DNA from: Secundilactobacillus kimchicus JCM 15530
Lineage (GTDB): Bacteria > Bacillota > Bacilli > Lactobacillales > Lactobacillaceae
Direction of reading: 5' to 3'
DNA length: 64,000 nt
Assembly (NCBI RefSeq): GCF_001433995.1
Contig: NZ_AZCX01000004.1
Location: 1 to 64,000 of the forward strand
In this document: positions 45,815 through 55,188 of the stretch, one piece after another
Layout: each line of letters starts with the position of its first letter
Position numbering within the stretch: position 1 is the stretch's first letter
Position numbers and translations under genes: made by a program
Notes under the pieces: model-generated
Told to the model about the DNA's origin: nothing
The model's database searches: none
Seen by the model: the letters and a program-made list of their open reading frames with translations, nothing else

Positions 45815-46144
45815 ATGAAACTTGTGATTGCAATTGTTCAAGATAAAGACGCCAATAACTTACGAACAAAATTTGTCGAGGCCAATATTCGGGCAACTCG
45901 GTTATCCACGACAGGTGGCTTTCTGAAATCGGGTAATACGACCTATATGATTGGGGTCGAAGATGACCGGGTCGATGAGGTCTTAGCCTTAATCAACGAA
46001 ACATCGCGAACCCGACAACAATTTATGACCCCACCTGTTAACTTGGATGCTCAGATGGATAGCACTTCGGGGTACCCAGTTGAAGTTCAAGTCGGCGGGG
46101 CCACCGTGTTTGTAATGCCGGTTGATTCATTTCACCAATTTTAA
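45815..46144 (+). CDS. darA: Cyclic-di-AMP receptor protein (DarA/PstA/YaaQ)
   Basis: A 109-aa PII-like protein that binds cyclic-di-AMP as a trimer; the downstream target is unknown. It has the start KLVIAIVQDKDANNL, RLSTTGGFLKSGNTTYMIG and the C-terminal VEVQVGGATVFVMPVD. It is embedded between tmk and holB as in other Firmicutes. Confidence 0.95.
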   Translation: MKLVIAIVQDKDANNLRTKFVEANIRATRLSTTGGFLKSGNTTYMIGVEDDRVDEVLALINETSRTRQQFMTPPVNLDAQMDSTSGYPVEVQVGGATVFVMPVDSFHQF

Positions 46145-46155
46145 GGAGGCTCGCT

Positions 46156-47163
46156 GTGCAGACAACATCGGCAATTGAAGAAGCCCTTGATAAGCAGCCG
46201 ACGCTGACTCGCCACTTTATGACGTTAGCTCGGGAAACCCGGTTGAGTCATGCTTATCTGTTTTCTGGAATGACCGGGTGCGGAAAAAAGGCGCTGGCGT
46301 TGAGCGTTGCGATGCGTCTTTTCTGTGAGACGCCAACGGTTGATGGATTACCATGTGGGCACTGCGCGGAATGTCGGCGAATTTTGGCCGGCGATAATCC
46401 TGACGTCGTGGTGGAAGCACCGGAAGGTCAGCGAATCAAAGTGGATCAAGTTCGGCACATAAAAGATGAATTTTCCAAGAGTGCCGTGGAGGGAAAAACA
46501 AAGATTTTTATCATTGAAGGCGCTGAAACGTTAACGCCAAACGCAGCCAACGGGTTGCTAAAATTCATTGAAGAACCGGCCGATAACCGCGTTATTTTTT
46601 TATTGACGACTAATAAAAGTTTAATTTTACCAACCATTATTTCGCGGGCGCAACTTGTTGAATTTAGTCCGTTAGCCCCTAAAGCCTTTCAAGAGGTGCT
46701 GACTGGGGCGGGTATCTCAGCCAATCAGGCGGCACTGATAGGGGCGTTAACGAATAGTGTTGAGGATGCAACGGCCATGACGGAAGACGACTGGGTGGCC
46801 CGGGTTCAGGCTGAAGTTGGCCGGTGGTACACTCAATTGGTTAAGGGGGATGCAACGGCCTTTGTGACGGTTCAGACGGGCTTGATGCCACTGGCAAGTG
46901 ATCGATCTCGACAAGCCATCTTGCTTGATGTCGTTGTGATTTTGTGGCAGGAAACGCTAAATCTGAAATACCTCGATAATCAAACCATCGCCTTTCCGAA
47001 ACTCAGAGACGTGATGGTTCAAACGGCCAGTCAGGTTGACGAAGTAACGCTTCTTCGATTAGTTGAAACTGCGCTACAAACGAAGTCAGCCTTGGCCAGT
47101 AATATGAACTTTCAAAACATTATAGAAACTATGACATTGGCCGGATTGGATCTACTTAAATAG
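46156..47163 (+). CDS. holB: DNA polymerase III subunit delta'
   Basis: A 335-aa clamp-loader subunit related to DnaX. It has a P-loop-like GMTGCGKKALAL (Lys in place of the usual Thr), a zinc module with CGHCAEC, the segment KIFIIEGAETLTPNAANGLLKFIEEP and LPTIISRAQ. The start is GTG 46156 after AAGGAGG. Confidence 0.94.
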   Translation: MQTTSAIEEALDKQPTLTRHFMTLARETRLSHAYLFSGMTGCGKKALALSVAMRLFCETPTVDGLPCGHCAECRRILAGDNPDVVVEAPEGQRIKVDQVRHIKDEFSKSAVEGKTKIFIIEGAETLTPNAANGLLKFIEEPADNRVIFLLTTNKSLILPTIISRAQLVEFSPLAPKAFQEVLTGAGISANQAALIGALTNSVEDATAMTEDDWVARVQAEVGRWYTQLVKGDATAFVTVQTGLMPLASDRSRQAILLDVVVILWQETLNLKYLDNQTIAFPKLRDVMVQTASQVDEVTLLRLVETALQTKSALASNMNFQNIIETMTLAGLDLLK

Positions 47164-47190
47164 CTCTGGTATGGTCAGAAAGGAAAACAG

Positions 47191-47514
47191 TTGGATAATC
47201 AAGATATTTTTGAAGCGTTAAAGGCCCTGGAAACTGACCTTGAGACCGTCCGAGAAAAATTTAATAACCTGCAAAAAACCGTAACAGCCAAGTTGGAAGA
47301 AAACGCTGAGTTGACGATTGAAAATCAACATTTACGTGAACTGTTGGCTGAAGATGAAGGTGGCGGTCAGTCGACTCAATTATCAAAGTCCCGGCAAACA
47401 CTAGAAAAACTTTACGAGCAAGGTTACCACGTTTGCAATCGGGACTATGGGACTCGACTGGACAAGGGCGAGTCGTGCGCGTTTTGCTTAGATGTGATCT
47501 ATGGTGAACGATAA
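47191..47514 (+). CDS. yabA: Replication initiation control protein YabA
   Basis: A 107-aa negative regulator of replication initiation that bridges DnaA and DnaN. A coiled coil covers residues 1-55 (LEENAELTIENQHLREL), and the C-terminal zinc domain has HVCNRDYG and CAFCLDVIYG. The start is TTG 47191, 6-10 nt after AGAAAGGAA. Confidence 0.94.
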   Translation: MDNQDIFEALKALETDLETVREKFNNLQKTVTAKLEENAELTIENQHLRELLAEDEGGGQSTQLSKSRQTLEKLYEQGYHVCNRDYGTRLDKGESCAFCLDVIYGER

Positions 47515-47530
47515 TCAGGAGGAGTTTGGG

Positions 47531-48412
47531 ATGCAACGTCAAAGTAGTTTTTCAAAGGAGACCACCACGGGGGCGTTGTACCTTGTGCCGACGCCAATTG
47601 GCAATTTGGGCGATATGACTTACCGTAGCGTTGCGGTGTTAAAAGAAGTTGCCGTGATTGCAGCTGAGGATACGCGGAATACCCAAAAATTACTCAATCA
47701 TTTTGAAATTGAAACGCCACAAATTAGTTTTCACGAACATAACACTCAGGAACGGATTCCCCAACTGATTGCTCGACTTCAAAGTGGCGATTCGATTGCT
47801 CAGGTAAGCGATGCCGGGACGCCATCAATTAGTGATCCCGGAAAAGAGTTGGTAGCGGCTTGTGTTGAGCAACATCTCCCAGTTGTGCCATTACCTGGGG
47901 CTAACGCGGGAATATCGGCGCTCATTGCGTCTGGCATTGCCCCTCAACCCTTTTACTTTTACGGTTTTTTAGATCGTAAGCCAAGTCGCCAAAAAGAGGC
48001 GCTCGCTAAATTAGTTGATCGGCCGGAGACGTTGATTTTTTACGAAGCGCCTCATCGATTAGCTAAAACCCTTCAAAGTCTGGTCAGCGTTTTTGGTGAG
48101 TCACGCCGGGTTGTTCTTGGTCGAGAACTTACTAAAAAACACGAGGAATTCATCCGGGGGACGTTAGGCGAAGTCAGTCAGTGGGCGAAAACAGACCAGG
48201 TACGTGGTGAATTCGTGATGATTGTCAGTGGAAATGATCATCCAGAAACCACACCTGACGATAATTTTAGTCAGTTACCTTTGGAGCAACATGTTCAAGC
48301 GCTGATTGATGCTGGGCAAAAACCAACGGAAGCAATTAAAAATGTCGCCCATTTACACGGGTTAAAGAAACAAGAAGTCTATCAAATATTTCACCATATA
48401 GAAAAAGATTAG
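47531..48412 (+). CDS. rsmI: 16S rRNA (cytidine-1402-2'-O)-methyltransferase
   Basis: A 293-aa tetrapyrrole methylase-fold enzyme. It has YLVPTPIGNLGDMTYR, AAEDTRNTQKLLNHF, QVSDAGTPSISDPG and GRELTKKHEEF. I chose ATG 47531 (AGGAGGAG upstream). An in-frame start at 47501 lies inside yabA. Confidence 0.96.
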   Translation: MQRQSSFSKETTTGALYLVPTPIGNLGDMTYRSVAVLKEVAVIAAEDTRNTQKLLNHFEIETPQISFHEHNTQERIPQLIARLQSGDSIAQVSDAGTPSISDPGKELVAACVEQHLPVVPLPGANAGISALIASGIAPQPFYFYGFLDRKPSRQKEALAKLVDRPETLIFYEAPHRLAKTLQSLVSVFGESRRVVLGRELTKKHEEFIRGTLGEVSQWAKTDQVRGEFVMIVSGNDHPETTPDDNFSQLPLEQHVQALIDAGQKPTEAIKNVAHLHGLKKQEVYQIFHHIEKD

Positions 48413-48423
48413 GGGAGTCACTG

Positions 48424-49191
48424 ATGGGAGCATCTGTCTATAAACAAGAACATATAATTACGCACTATGAGGTCGATGTTACAAGCAATTTGACGCCCGC
48501 AATGTTAATGAACGTTGTTTTAATGGTGTCAGAGGGCCAAACAGAAGCCTTGGGCGTTGGTGAAGAATACCTAGCCAAGCAGTCGTTAGGTTGGGTCGTG
48601 ACCCAGTATAAGATGGCCATTGACCGGATGCCTAAAGTTGGTGAGAAGGTGACGGTTGCCACTCGTGCGACGTCGTATAATCGATACTTTGCATTTCGTG
48701 AGTTTTGGTTAACCGACGCGACTGGGAAGGAATGCGTGCACGTGGATAGTATCTGGGTCGTGATGGACCGAAATACGCGCAAGATGATTTCGATTCCCGA
48801 AGACGTGATTGCGCCGTTCGACGCGGAAGTGGTCAAAATGATCCCTCGGTTGGGCCGGCCAATGCGGTTGGCCGCCGACGAACAGCTGATGGAAAAACAG
48901 TACCGCGTCCGGTATTTTGACATTGATCAAAATGGGCACGTCAATAATGCCCACTATTTCGACTGGTTACTGGATGCGCTGCCGATGAGCTTTTTAAGCC
49001 GACACCGGTTGGTTGCTTTAAATATTCGTTTTGAAAACGAAGTCCAGTATCACAATGACGTTATCAGCCAAGCAGCCTTGGTCACGGACAACCAAGAGCC
49101 AATTATCACCAAGCACCGAATTAAGATGCCTGATGGCGAAGTCGCAACGGAGGCCGAATGTCATTGGCAGCCAGTTGCAAAACAGATATAG
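48424..49191 (+). CDS. Acyl-ACP thioesterase
   Basis: A 255-aa double hotdog-fold enzyme (acyl-ACP thioesterase family) that releases fatty acids from acyl carrier protein. The first hotdog has LGVGEEYLAKQSLGWVVTQY and FAFREFWLTD; the second has YFDIDQNGHVNNAHYFDWLLD, the catalytic Asn/His segment. It follows rsmI by 11 bp and ends at a terminator. Its link with the replication operon is positional only. Confidence 0.9.
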   Translation: MGASVYKQEHIITHYEVDVTSNLTPAMLMNVVLMVSEGQTEALGVGEEYLAKQSLGWVVTQYKMAIDRMPKVGEKVTVATRATSYNRYFAFREFWLTDATGKECVHVDSIWVVMDRNTRKMISIPEDVIAPFDAEVVKMIPRLGRPMRLAADEQLMEKQYRVRYFDIDQNGHVNNAHYFDWLLDALPMSFLSRHRLVALNIRFENEVQYHNDVISQAALVTDNQEPIITKHRIKMPDGEVATEAECHWQPVAKQI

Positions 49192-49216
49192 GGGCGGTTT
49201 GTTAACCGCCTTTTTT
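49192..49216 (+). terminator. Terminator after the thioesterase gene
   Basis: A GGCGGTT/AACCGCC stem with a TGTT loop is followed by T6. Confidence 0.9.
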
Positions 49217-49243
49217 GCGTCTGTAACAAGTGGGTGTTATGAT
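49215..49243 (+). promoter_or_regulatory. Promoter of the tsaB operon
   Basis: TTGCGT (49215-49220), a 17-bp spacer and TATGAT (49238-49243) with TG one base upstream (extended -10). Confidence 0.75.
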
Positions 49244-49278
49244 AGTTGCTGGAATTCAGGTAGAGGGGATCAAATGGA

Positions 49279-50001
49279 ATGAAGATATTAGCAATGGACA
49301 CGTCGAATCAACCGCTTAGCGTGGCGGTTCTGGAAGACTCAAGAGTCTTAGCAACTGAAACGGTAACGGTTGAACAAAAACACGCGGCTTATTTGGCACC
49401 AATCATTGAGCGATTAATGGCAACCAGCGGTGTTAAACCCGCTGATTTGGACCGTGTCGTTGTTGCTGATGGCCCCGGGTCATACACGGGTTTACGGATT
49501 GGTGTCACAACGGCCAAGACGCTTGCTGCTACGCTCAATATTGAGTTGGTAGGGGTTTCCAGTCTTCAGACGCTTGCCGCTAATATCAGCCATGAAAATC
49601 AGCTAGTGGCTGTCTTGTTTGATGGTCGGAATGATAATGTTTTTGCGGGGGTCTATCGAATTCATCAAGGGGTTCCAACTGAGGTGACAGCAGATGCTCA
49701 CCAGCCATTTGACCAGTTTTTGGAAACGTTAGATAAGGCTCACGAGTCGCTAATTGTGTTAGGAGATACTGCTCATTTTGAGGACCGATTGGTAGCTCAG
49801 CTAGGGGATCGGGTGACTGTGTTGAACCCCGTTTTTAGTTTACCCCAAGCCACTCAAGTAGCCCGGATTGCGCAACAGCTTCCCGCTATTAAAGACGTGG
49901 ACGGTTTTGTTCCCCGCTATTTACGCTTAACGAAAGCCGAAGCAGATTGGCAAGCGCAACACCCAAAAGAGGATGGACACTCGTATGTTGAAAAAATTTA
50001 A
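49279..50001 (+). CDS. tsaB: tRNA threonylcarbamoyladenosine synthesis protein TsaB
   Basis: A 240-aa ASKHA-fold protein that dimerises with TsaD for t6A37 modification of ANN-decoding tRNAs. It has LAMDTSNQPLSVAV, the GPGSYTGLRIGVTTAKTLA loop and a divergent C-terminal half ending RYLRLTKAEADW. ATG 49279 follows AGAGGGGAT. It overlaps the acetyltransferase gene. Confidence 0.95.
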   Translation: MKILAMDTSNQPLSVAVLEDSRVLATETVTVEQKHAAYLAPIIERLMATSGVKPADLDRVVVADGPGSYTGLRIGVTTAKTLAATLNIELVGVSSLQTLAANISHENQLVAVLFDGRNDNVFAGVYRIHQGVPTEVTADAHQPFDQFLETLDKAHESLIVLGDTAHFEDRLVAQLGDRVTVLNPVFSLPQATQVARIAQQLPAIKDVDGFVPRYLRLTKAEADWQAQHPKEDGHSYVEKI

Positions 50002-50557
50002 AGGCTGGTATCAGCAGCTTTTCCAAATTCGTGATACGCGATTTGAAGATGCATTAGACATAAAAAATCATCAAGTGATCATCGACGATGTTAACTATTT
50101 TCTGGCTAAAGCACAATTTACTGATGTTCCGGAAATGCTGGGCATCGAACGTGCAGTGTATGGTGGGAAAACGCCGTGGGATTCGTCAGCTTTTGCATCG
50201 GAATTAAAACGCACTCGTGATCGATTATACTTGGTGCTTCGCCGCAACGACCGATTGTTGGCTTTTATCGGGTGTTCGTTTTCAGATGCTAAGCGGGATG
50301 CCCACATTACCAATATTGCAGTGGTACCGGATTATCAAAGCCGGGGACTAGGGCACTTCTTGATTGCAGTGATGATAAAAAAAGCCCGCGACTTGGAGTT
50401 GCGTCAGGTTTCACTAGAGGTGCGGCGTAGCAACGTTCGGGCCCAACAACTATACCGCGATCTGGGCTTCGAACAGGTCGGACTCAAAAAAGGGTATTAT
50501 TTTGGGGATCACGAGGATGCCGTCGACATGGTATTGCCGTTAGTAAAGGAGTCTTAA
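49985..50557 (+). CDS. rimI: Ribosomal protein alanine N-acetyltransferase (RimI family)
   Basis: A 190-aa GNAT enzyme. About 45 N-terminal residues precede the GNAT fold; the acetyl-CoA motif is VVPDYQSRGLGHFLI, followed by LEVRRSNVRAQQLYRDLGF and an acidic end. I chose ATG 49985, 12 nt after AAAAGAGG, because the earlier ATG 49973 directly abuts that site. It overlaps tsaB by 17 nt. Confidence 0.9.
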   Translation: MLKKFKGWYQQLFQIRDTRFEDALDIKNHQVIIDDVNYFLAKAQFTDVPEMLGIERAVYGGKTPWDSSAFASELKRTRDRLYLVLRRNDRLLAFIGCSFSDAKRDAHITNIAVVPDYQSRGLGHFLIAVMIKKARDLELRQVSLEVRRSNVRAQQLYRDLGFEQVGLKKGYYFGDHEDAVDMVLPLVKES

Positions 50558-50559
50558 CG

Positions 50560-51024
50560 ATGAATCTGCAAGTCGAAGACTATCAAGGTCAACGGCTAAG
50601 TCAAGCTCAGCCGGCTTTGGCCAAAGCTTGTTATCAGATTGCCGAAGCTGCGTACCCCACGGGCTCGCCGTGGTCTGAAGCAACGTTTTTAGCCGATCAA
50701 AAGATGCCCCAAAGTCGTTATGTTGTGGCCCGCGCAGACGACGCGATTATCGGGTTTGTCGGTGTTGTTCAGGTGCTTGATCAAGTCGACGTGACCATTG
50801 TTGCTGTTCACCCAAGTCATCAGCACCAGGGGATTGCAACTGCCTTATTTCGGCAGTTGTTTTCGCAAATGCCGTCACCGGTGAGTCTGTTTTTGGAAGT
50901 ACGGGCCCACAACCAAAAAGCCCAAACGTTGTATAAAAAACTGGGGTTTTCGACGATTGGACGGCGTCACCAATACTATCGAGACCCTCAAGAGGATGCG
51001 TTATTGATGAAGAAGACACTTTGA
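50560..51024 (+). CDS. Second GNAT acetyltransferase (RimI-like)
   Basis: A 154-aa GNAT protein directly after rimI (2-bp gap). Acetyl-CoA binding segment VHPSHQHQGIATALFRQL and LEVRAHNQKAQTLYKKLGF closely parallel the upstream gene, so this is a second, divergent RimI-type enzyme. Substrate unknown; it may acetylate another ribosomal protein. AAAGGAG lies 10 nt before ATG 50560. Confidence 0.9.
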   Translation: MNLQVEDYQGQRLSQAQPALAKACYQIAEAAYPTGSPWSEATFLADQKMPQSRYVVARADDAIIGFVGVVQVLDQVDVTIVAVHPSHQHQGIATALFRQLFSQMPSPVSLFLEVRAHNQKAQTLYKKLGFSTIGRRHQYYRDPQEDALLMKKTL

Positions 51025-51039
51025 AAGGAAGTTAAAAAC

Positions 51040-52062
51040 GTGGCCAGAACCCTGATATTAGCATTTGAAACGAGTTGTGATGAAACGAGTGTGGCGGTGG
51101 TTGAAGACGGTCATACTATTTTGTCGAATGTCGTTGCCACCCAAATTAAAAGTCATCAGCGATTTGGTGGTGTGGTACCAGAAGTTGCCAGTCGCCATCA
51201 TATTGAACAGATTACTGACTGTCTCAACCTTGCGTTAGAACAAGCGGGTGTGACTTATGACGACTTATCAGCCGTTGCCGTTACCTATGGACCGGGGTTG
51301 GTGGGCGCCTTATTAATTGGGGTAACAGCTGCTAAGACGGTTGCTTTTGCCCATAATTTACCGTTATTACCAATTAACCACATGGCGGGCCACATTTATG
51401 CGGCACGGTTTGTTGAACCGATTGAGTTTCCGGCGTTAGCACTGTTGGTTTCTGGCGGCCACACCGAACTCGTTTATATGCCACGCATCGGTGAATTTAA
51501 AATCATCGGTGAAACACGGGATGATGCGGCGGGTGAAGCTTATGACAAAATTGGCCGAGTGCTGGGGATTAACTATCCGGCGGGAAAGGAAGTCGACCAG
51601 CTAGCTCATCAGGGGCAAGACGTCTTCGATTTTCCGCGAGCAATGGATCATGACGATAGCTATGATTTTAGTTTCAGCGGTCTTAAGAGTGCGTTCATTA
51701 ATACCGTGCACCATGCCGATCAAATTGGAGAAACTCTGGACCGGTCTAATTTAGCTGCTAGCTTCCAGCAGGCGGTGGTTGACGTGCTAGCTGACAAGAC
51801 GGTCCGTGCATTGCACGATTATCCTGTTCATCAGTTGATCTTAGCGGGTGGTGTTGCCGCTAATCAAGGGCTGCGAGAACGGCTAGCAAGTGAGGTTGCG
51901 GGCATTGAGACGACCCACCTTGTTAAAGCGCCATTAGCTCTTTGCGGGGATAATGCCGCGATGGTGGGGGCGGCCGCTGCGGTCGCATTCGAACAAGGTC
52001 AGCTGGGAGACGCAACCTTAAACGCTGATCCTAGCCTGGACTTTGATTACCTCGAACGTTAA
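51040..52062 (+). CDS. tsaD: tRNA threonylcarbamoyltransferase TsaD
   Basis: A 340-aa catalytic subunit that installs the threonylcarbamoyl group at A37. It has the beginning [18 protein letters not shown], the metal-binding [23 protein letters not shown] and [14 protein letters not shown]. The start is GTG 51040, after AAAGGAAG. It completes the tsaB-rimI-GNAT-tsaD operon. Confidence 0.97.
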   Translation: MARTLILAFETSCDETSVAVVEDGHTILSNVVATQIKSHQRFGGVVPEVASRHHIEQITDCLNLALEQAGVTYDDLSAVAVTYGPGLVGALLIGVTAAKTVAFAHNLPLLPINHMAGHIYAARFVEPIEFPALALLVSGGHTELVYMPRIGEFKIIGETRDDAAGEAYDKIGRVLGINYPAGKEVDQLAHQGQDVFDFPRAMDHDDSYDFSFSGLKSAFINTVHHADQIGETLDRSNLAASFQQAVVDVLADKTVRALHDYPVHQLILAGGVAANQGLRERLASEVAGIETTHLVKAPLALCGDNAAMVGAAAAVAFEQGQLGDATLNADPSLDFDYLER

Positions 52063-52119
52063 TCAAAGCAGATCGTTCTTTAAAAGGTGAGGTTAAACAA
52101 TTCAGTGCGCAGAAAAGAC

Positions 52120-52167
52120 AAAAGCTGCGGTAAACTTGATCATAATCAAGTCTACCGCAGCTTTTTT
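52120..52167. terminator. Bidirectional terminator between tsaD and the ABC-F gene
   Basis: A long near-perfect stem (AAAGCTGCGGTA and ACTTGAT on the left, ATCAAGT and TACCGCAGCTTT on the right) has A and T flanks. It serves both convergent operons. Confidence 0.92.
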
Positions 52168-52202
52168 AGCATGTGAGAACCGTGAGTTAAGAATGGTCGC
52201 TC

Positions 52203-54152
52203 TTAGGATTCGGAAAAGGTCTCAAGTTCAGTTGCTGCTTCTTCCCAGGCCGCTTCAGCCTGATCTAAGTCGTCACTAACGGTACCGAACTGAACCTGAA
52301 TTTTAGCGAGTTGGTCCCGGTCAGAAAAGACTTCCGGTTTGCTCATTTCAGCTTCCAATGCCGCTTTTTGTTCTCCTAGCGTCGTCACCTGAGCCTCTAA
52401 CGCGTCCACTTGTCGTTGCAACTTACGCACTTGCTTTTGGCGGTCCTTAGACTGCTGATACTGCTGTTTTGAACTATCACTGGGGGCTGCGATGATCGGA
52501 TTAGTCGCCGCTTCAGCTTGCGCCTTGAGGGCTTCTTGCTCGTCTTTTTTATCAACGTAATAATCGTAATCACCCATGTATAACGTGGTCCCGTCAGCGC
52601 TGAGTTCGACCACCGAAGTGGCCACTTGGTTGATAAAGTACCGGTCGTGAGAGACGAACAAAATGGTGCCATCGAAATCATTCAGTGTGTTTTCGAGCAC
52701 CTGCCGACTGTCGATATCTAAGTGGTTCGTTGGCTCATCAAGAATCAAGAAATTGTCGTGTTTCATTGCGAGCTTGGTGAGTAGTAATCGGGCTTTTTCA
52801 CCGCCACTGAGGCTGTGAACGAGCTTGTCCACGTCTTCTCCAGTAAATAAAAAACTTCCCAAAATAGTCCGGATATCGCCCTCAGGAGTTGTCGGATGAT
52901 CGTCCCATAGTTCTGCTAAGACGGTTTTTTTGTTGTGTAATGAAGCTTGTTCTTGATCGTAGTACCCAGTATCAACGCCGGTTCCAAACCGAAATTGACC
53001 TCGAATAGCTGGAATTTTGCCTAAAAGGGTCTTCAGCAAGGTTGATTTACCGACCCCGTTAGGCCCAACAATGGCAATAGCTTGATGCTTCTTAACGTCA
53101 AGGTTGACGGGTTCAGCCAACACATGATCGGCAGTGTAACCGATGGCGAGTTGGTCTGCTTCTAACACAATGTTGCCGCTTTGGCGGTGCGGAGTAAACT
53201 CGAACCGGGCCACGCGATCGTCGTTTTCCGGTCGTTCAATCCGGTCCATTTTTTCGAGTTGTTTCCGCCGCGCTTGGGCCCGCTTTGTCGTTGAGGCGCG
53301 AACGATATTACGGTTAACAAAGTCTTCCAACTTTGAAATTTTGTCCTGTTGTTTTTCGTATTCCTTCCACTCCCGTCTTAACTGGGCGGCCTTTTGGTCA
53401 ACGAATTGGGAGTAATTACCGTGGTATTGAGTGAGGGTGCCAGCGGCCATATCGTAGACCTCAGAGACAATTCGATCCAAAAAATACCGGTCATGGGAGA
53501 CAATCAGCAGGGCCCCTTTATAGGATTGAATATAGCCTTCTAACCAGGTGAGTGTTTCGACATCCAAGTGGTTGGTCGGCTCATCAAGAATAAGGAGGTC
53601 TCGTTTTTCAAGCAACAATTTTGCCAGGGCTAACTGGGTTTTTTGACCACCAGAAAGCTCGGTCACCGGCCGATCGTAATCGGTCTCGCCAAATTCAAAG
53701 CCGTGGAGCACGCCGCGAATTTCGGCTCGGTATCCATACCCGTTGCGAGCTTTAAAGTCAGTTTGCAATTGATCATAAGCATCACTGACTTTGGCCAATT
53801 TTTCGGTATCAGCAATAACTGCTGGATCACTCATTTCAGATTCAAGGTCGTGAAGGCGTTGCTCTTGATCTTGAAGATCCTTAAATACGCTGGCCATTTC
53901 ATTCCAAATGGTATTAGTGGTGTCCAATCCTGCATCTTGAGCAAGATAGCCTACGGTGAGGCCTTTTTTGGTGACAATTTGCCCCTCGTCTGGGGCGTCA
54001 ATGCCCGCGATCATACGAATTAACGTTGATTTTCCCGCACCGTTTCGCCCGACGAGCGCAACCCGACCGTTTTCGGGTATATCCATATTAACGTTTTCAA
54101 ATAAAACGTCTGCCCCAAATCGTCGGGTCACCTGTTGGACTTGCAATAGCAT
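52203..54152 (-). CDS. ABC-F family ATPase (YdiF/Uup type)
   Basis: A 649-aa soluble ribosome-associated ATPase with two ABC domains. Walker A motifs are VGRNGAGKSTLIRM and VGPNGVGKSTLLKT, and signature motifs are LSGGQKTQLA and LSGGEKARLL. Both DEPTNHLD Walker B regions are seen. The linker is charged, and a C-terminal coiled coil covers about residues 560-645, as in Uup/YdiF. No membrane segment is present. B. subtilis has ydiF in the same tsaD-rex neighbourhood. Members resolve stalled ribosomes; antibiotic resistance is not implied. Confidence 0.93.
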   Translation of the reverse strand: MLLQVQQVTRRFGADVLFENVNMDIPENGRVALVGRNGAGKSTLIRMIAGIDAPDEGQIVTKKGLTVGYLAQDAGLDTTNTIWNEMASVFKDLQDQEQRLHDLESEMSDPAVIADTEKLAKVSDAYDQLQTDFKARNGYGYRAEIRGVLHGFEFGETDYDRPVTELSGGQKTQLALAKLLLEKRDLLILDEPTNHLDVETLTWLEGYIQSYKGALLIVSHDRYFLDRIVSEVYDMAAGTLTQYHGNYSQFVDQKAAQLRREWKEYEKQQDKISKLEDFVNRNIVRASTTKRAQARRKQLEKMDRIERPENDDRVARFEFTPHRQSGNIVLEADQLAIGYTADHVLAEPVNLDVKKHQAIAIVGPNGVGKSTLLKTLLGKIPAIRGQFRFGTGVDTGYYDQEQASLHNKKTVLAELWDDHPTTPEGDIRTILGSFLFTGEDVDKLVHSLSGGEKARLLLTKLAMKHDNFLILDEPTNHLDIDSRQVLENTLNDFDGTILFVSHDRYFINQVATSVVELSADGTTLYMGDYDYYVDKKDEQEALKAQAEAATNPIIAAPSDSSKQQYQQSKDRQKQVRKLQRQVDALEAQVTTLGEQKAALEAEMSKPEVFSDRDQLAKIQVQFGTVSDDLDQAEAAWEEAATELETFSES

Positions 54153-54238
54153 GTTATCAACTACCTTTCTTCTGCCCGTTTATTTTACCATATTTGTCGT
54201 GTTTTCGGCGTGTCGGAAAAGGGCCTTTGTTAGTTTTC

Positions 54239-54279
54239 TATTGAAATAATTTTCACAAACAATTCAAGTATGCTACAAT
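54239..54279 (+). promoter_or_regulatory. Promoter of rex with a possible Rex operator
   Basis: TATTGAAA-TAAT-TTTCACAA (54239-54258) resembles the Rex operator TTGTGAA-N4-TTCACAA; the right half is perfect and the left half has two mismatches. It lies just upstream of an extended -10 TGCTACAAT (TACAAT 54274-54279). Autoregulation is common for Rex. Confidence 0.5.
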
Positions 54280-54381
54280 GGGTTCAGATGAAAATTTCAC
54301 AAGTTGAAATGGAGCTCAATTATCGAGAAATCGGAATTAGCTAGTCTCATCACTACATACAATTCACAAGGAGGAGCCACC

Positions 54382-55023
54382 GTGACAGAAACAAAAATTC
54401 CAAGAGCAACCGCTAAACGGTTACCCATCTACTATCGCTATTTAAACATCCTAAAGGACGCTGACAAAACACGGGTGAGTTCTACTGAACTATCCGATGC
54501 CGTAAAGGTCGATTCAGCGACTATTCGTCGAGATTTCTCCTACTTTGGGGCCCTTGGTAAACGAGGCTATGGGTATGACGTTGACAGTTTGCTCAAGTTC
54601 TTCAAGAAGATTTTAAATCAGGACCGGTTAACTAATGCTGCCTTGATTGGTGTTGGGAACCTGGGCAACGCGCTGTTGAACTTTAACTTCCATCAAAATA
54701 GTAACGTTCGCATTAGCGCGGCTTTTGATGTGAACCCAGACCTTGCTAATACAGTGTTGAGTGGGGTACCAATCTATCCGATGGCCCAATTGCGCCAACA
54801 ATTGCGCGACCAACAGATTAAAGTGGCCATTCTGACAGTTCCTGCTAGTGTGGCTCAAGAAGTCACAACCGAAGCGGTTGAAGGTGGCATCCGAGGAATC
54901 TTGAATTTTACGCCAATTCGAGTATCGGTCCCATCAAACGTTCGGGTTCAAAACGTGGACCTCACCAATGAATTACAGACGTTAATTTACTTTCTGGAAC
55001 ACTATAACGAAGAAGATAAATAA
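54382..55023 (+). CDS. rex: Redox-sensing transcriptional repressor Rex
   Basis: A 213-aa dimeric repressor that senses the NADH/NAD ratio. The N-terminal winged helix has [12 protein letters not shown] and [25 protein letters not shown]; the Rossmann domain has [13 protein letters not shown], and the domain-swapped C-terminal helix ends the protein. I chose GTG 54382, 7 nt after AAGGAGGAG; earlier in-frame codons from 54304 run through non-coding sequence. Confidence 0.96.
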   Translation: MTETKIPRATAKRLPIYYRYLNILKDADKTRVSSTELSDAVKVDSATIRRDFSYFGALGKRGYGYDVDSLLKFFKKILNQDRLTNAALIGVGNLGNALLNFNFHQNSNVRISAAFDVNPDLANTVLSGVPIYPMAQLRQQLRDQQIKVAILTVPASVAQEVTTEAVEGGIRGILNFTPIRVSVPSNVRVQNVDLTNELQTLIYFLEHYNEEDK

Positions 55024-55029
55024 TACTTG

Positions 55030-55066
55030 GTCGCTACACGCGCTAAACGTGGTAGCGGCTTTTTTT
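55030..55066 (+). terminator. Terminator of rex
   Basis: TCGCTACACG pairs with CGTGGTAGCG (one bulge) around CGCTAAA, followed by T7. Confidence 0.85.
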
Positions 55067-55086
55067 ATTATTTTTGGTTAAATGAC

Positions 55087-55153
55087 TTGCATTTCAGGGA
55101 GAAAAATCTTATATTAAGACTTGTGATTAGCACTTATGTTAGATGAGTGCTAA
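55087..55153 (+). promoter_or_regulatory. groESL promoter with CIRCE operator
   Basis: TTGCAT (55087-55092), a 17-bp spacer and TATATT (55110-55115). The CIRCE element follows: TTAGCACTT-N9-GAGTGCTAA (55127-55153), one mismatch from the consensus HrcA site. A third half-like GTGCTAAA begins at 55156. Confidence 0.92.
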
Positions 55154-55188
55154 CAGTGCTAAATAATTGTTTAACTGGAGGGATTCAA

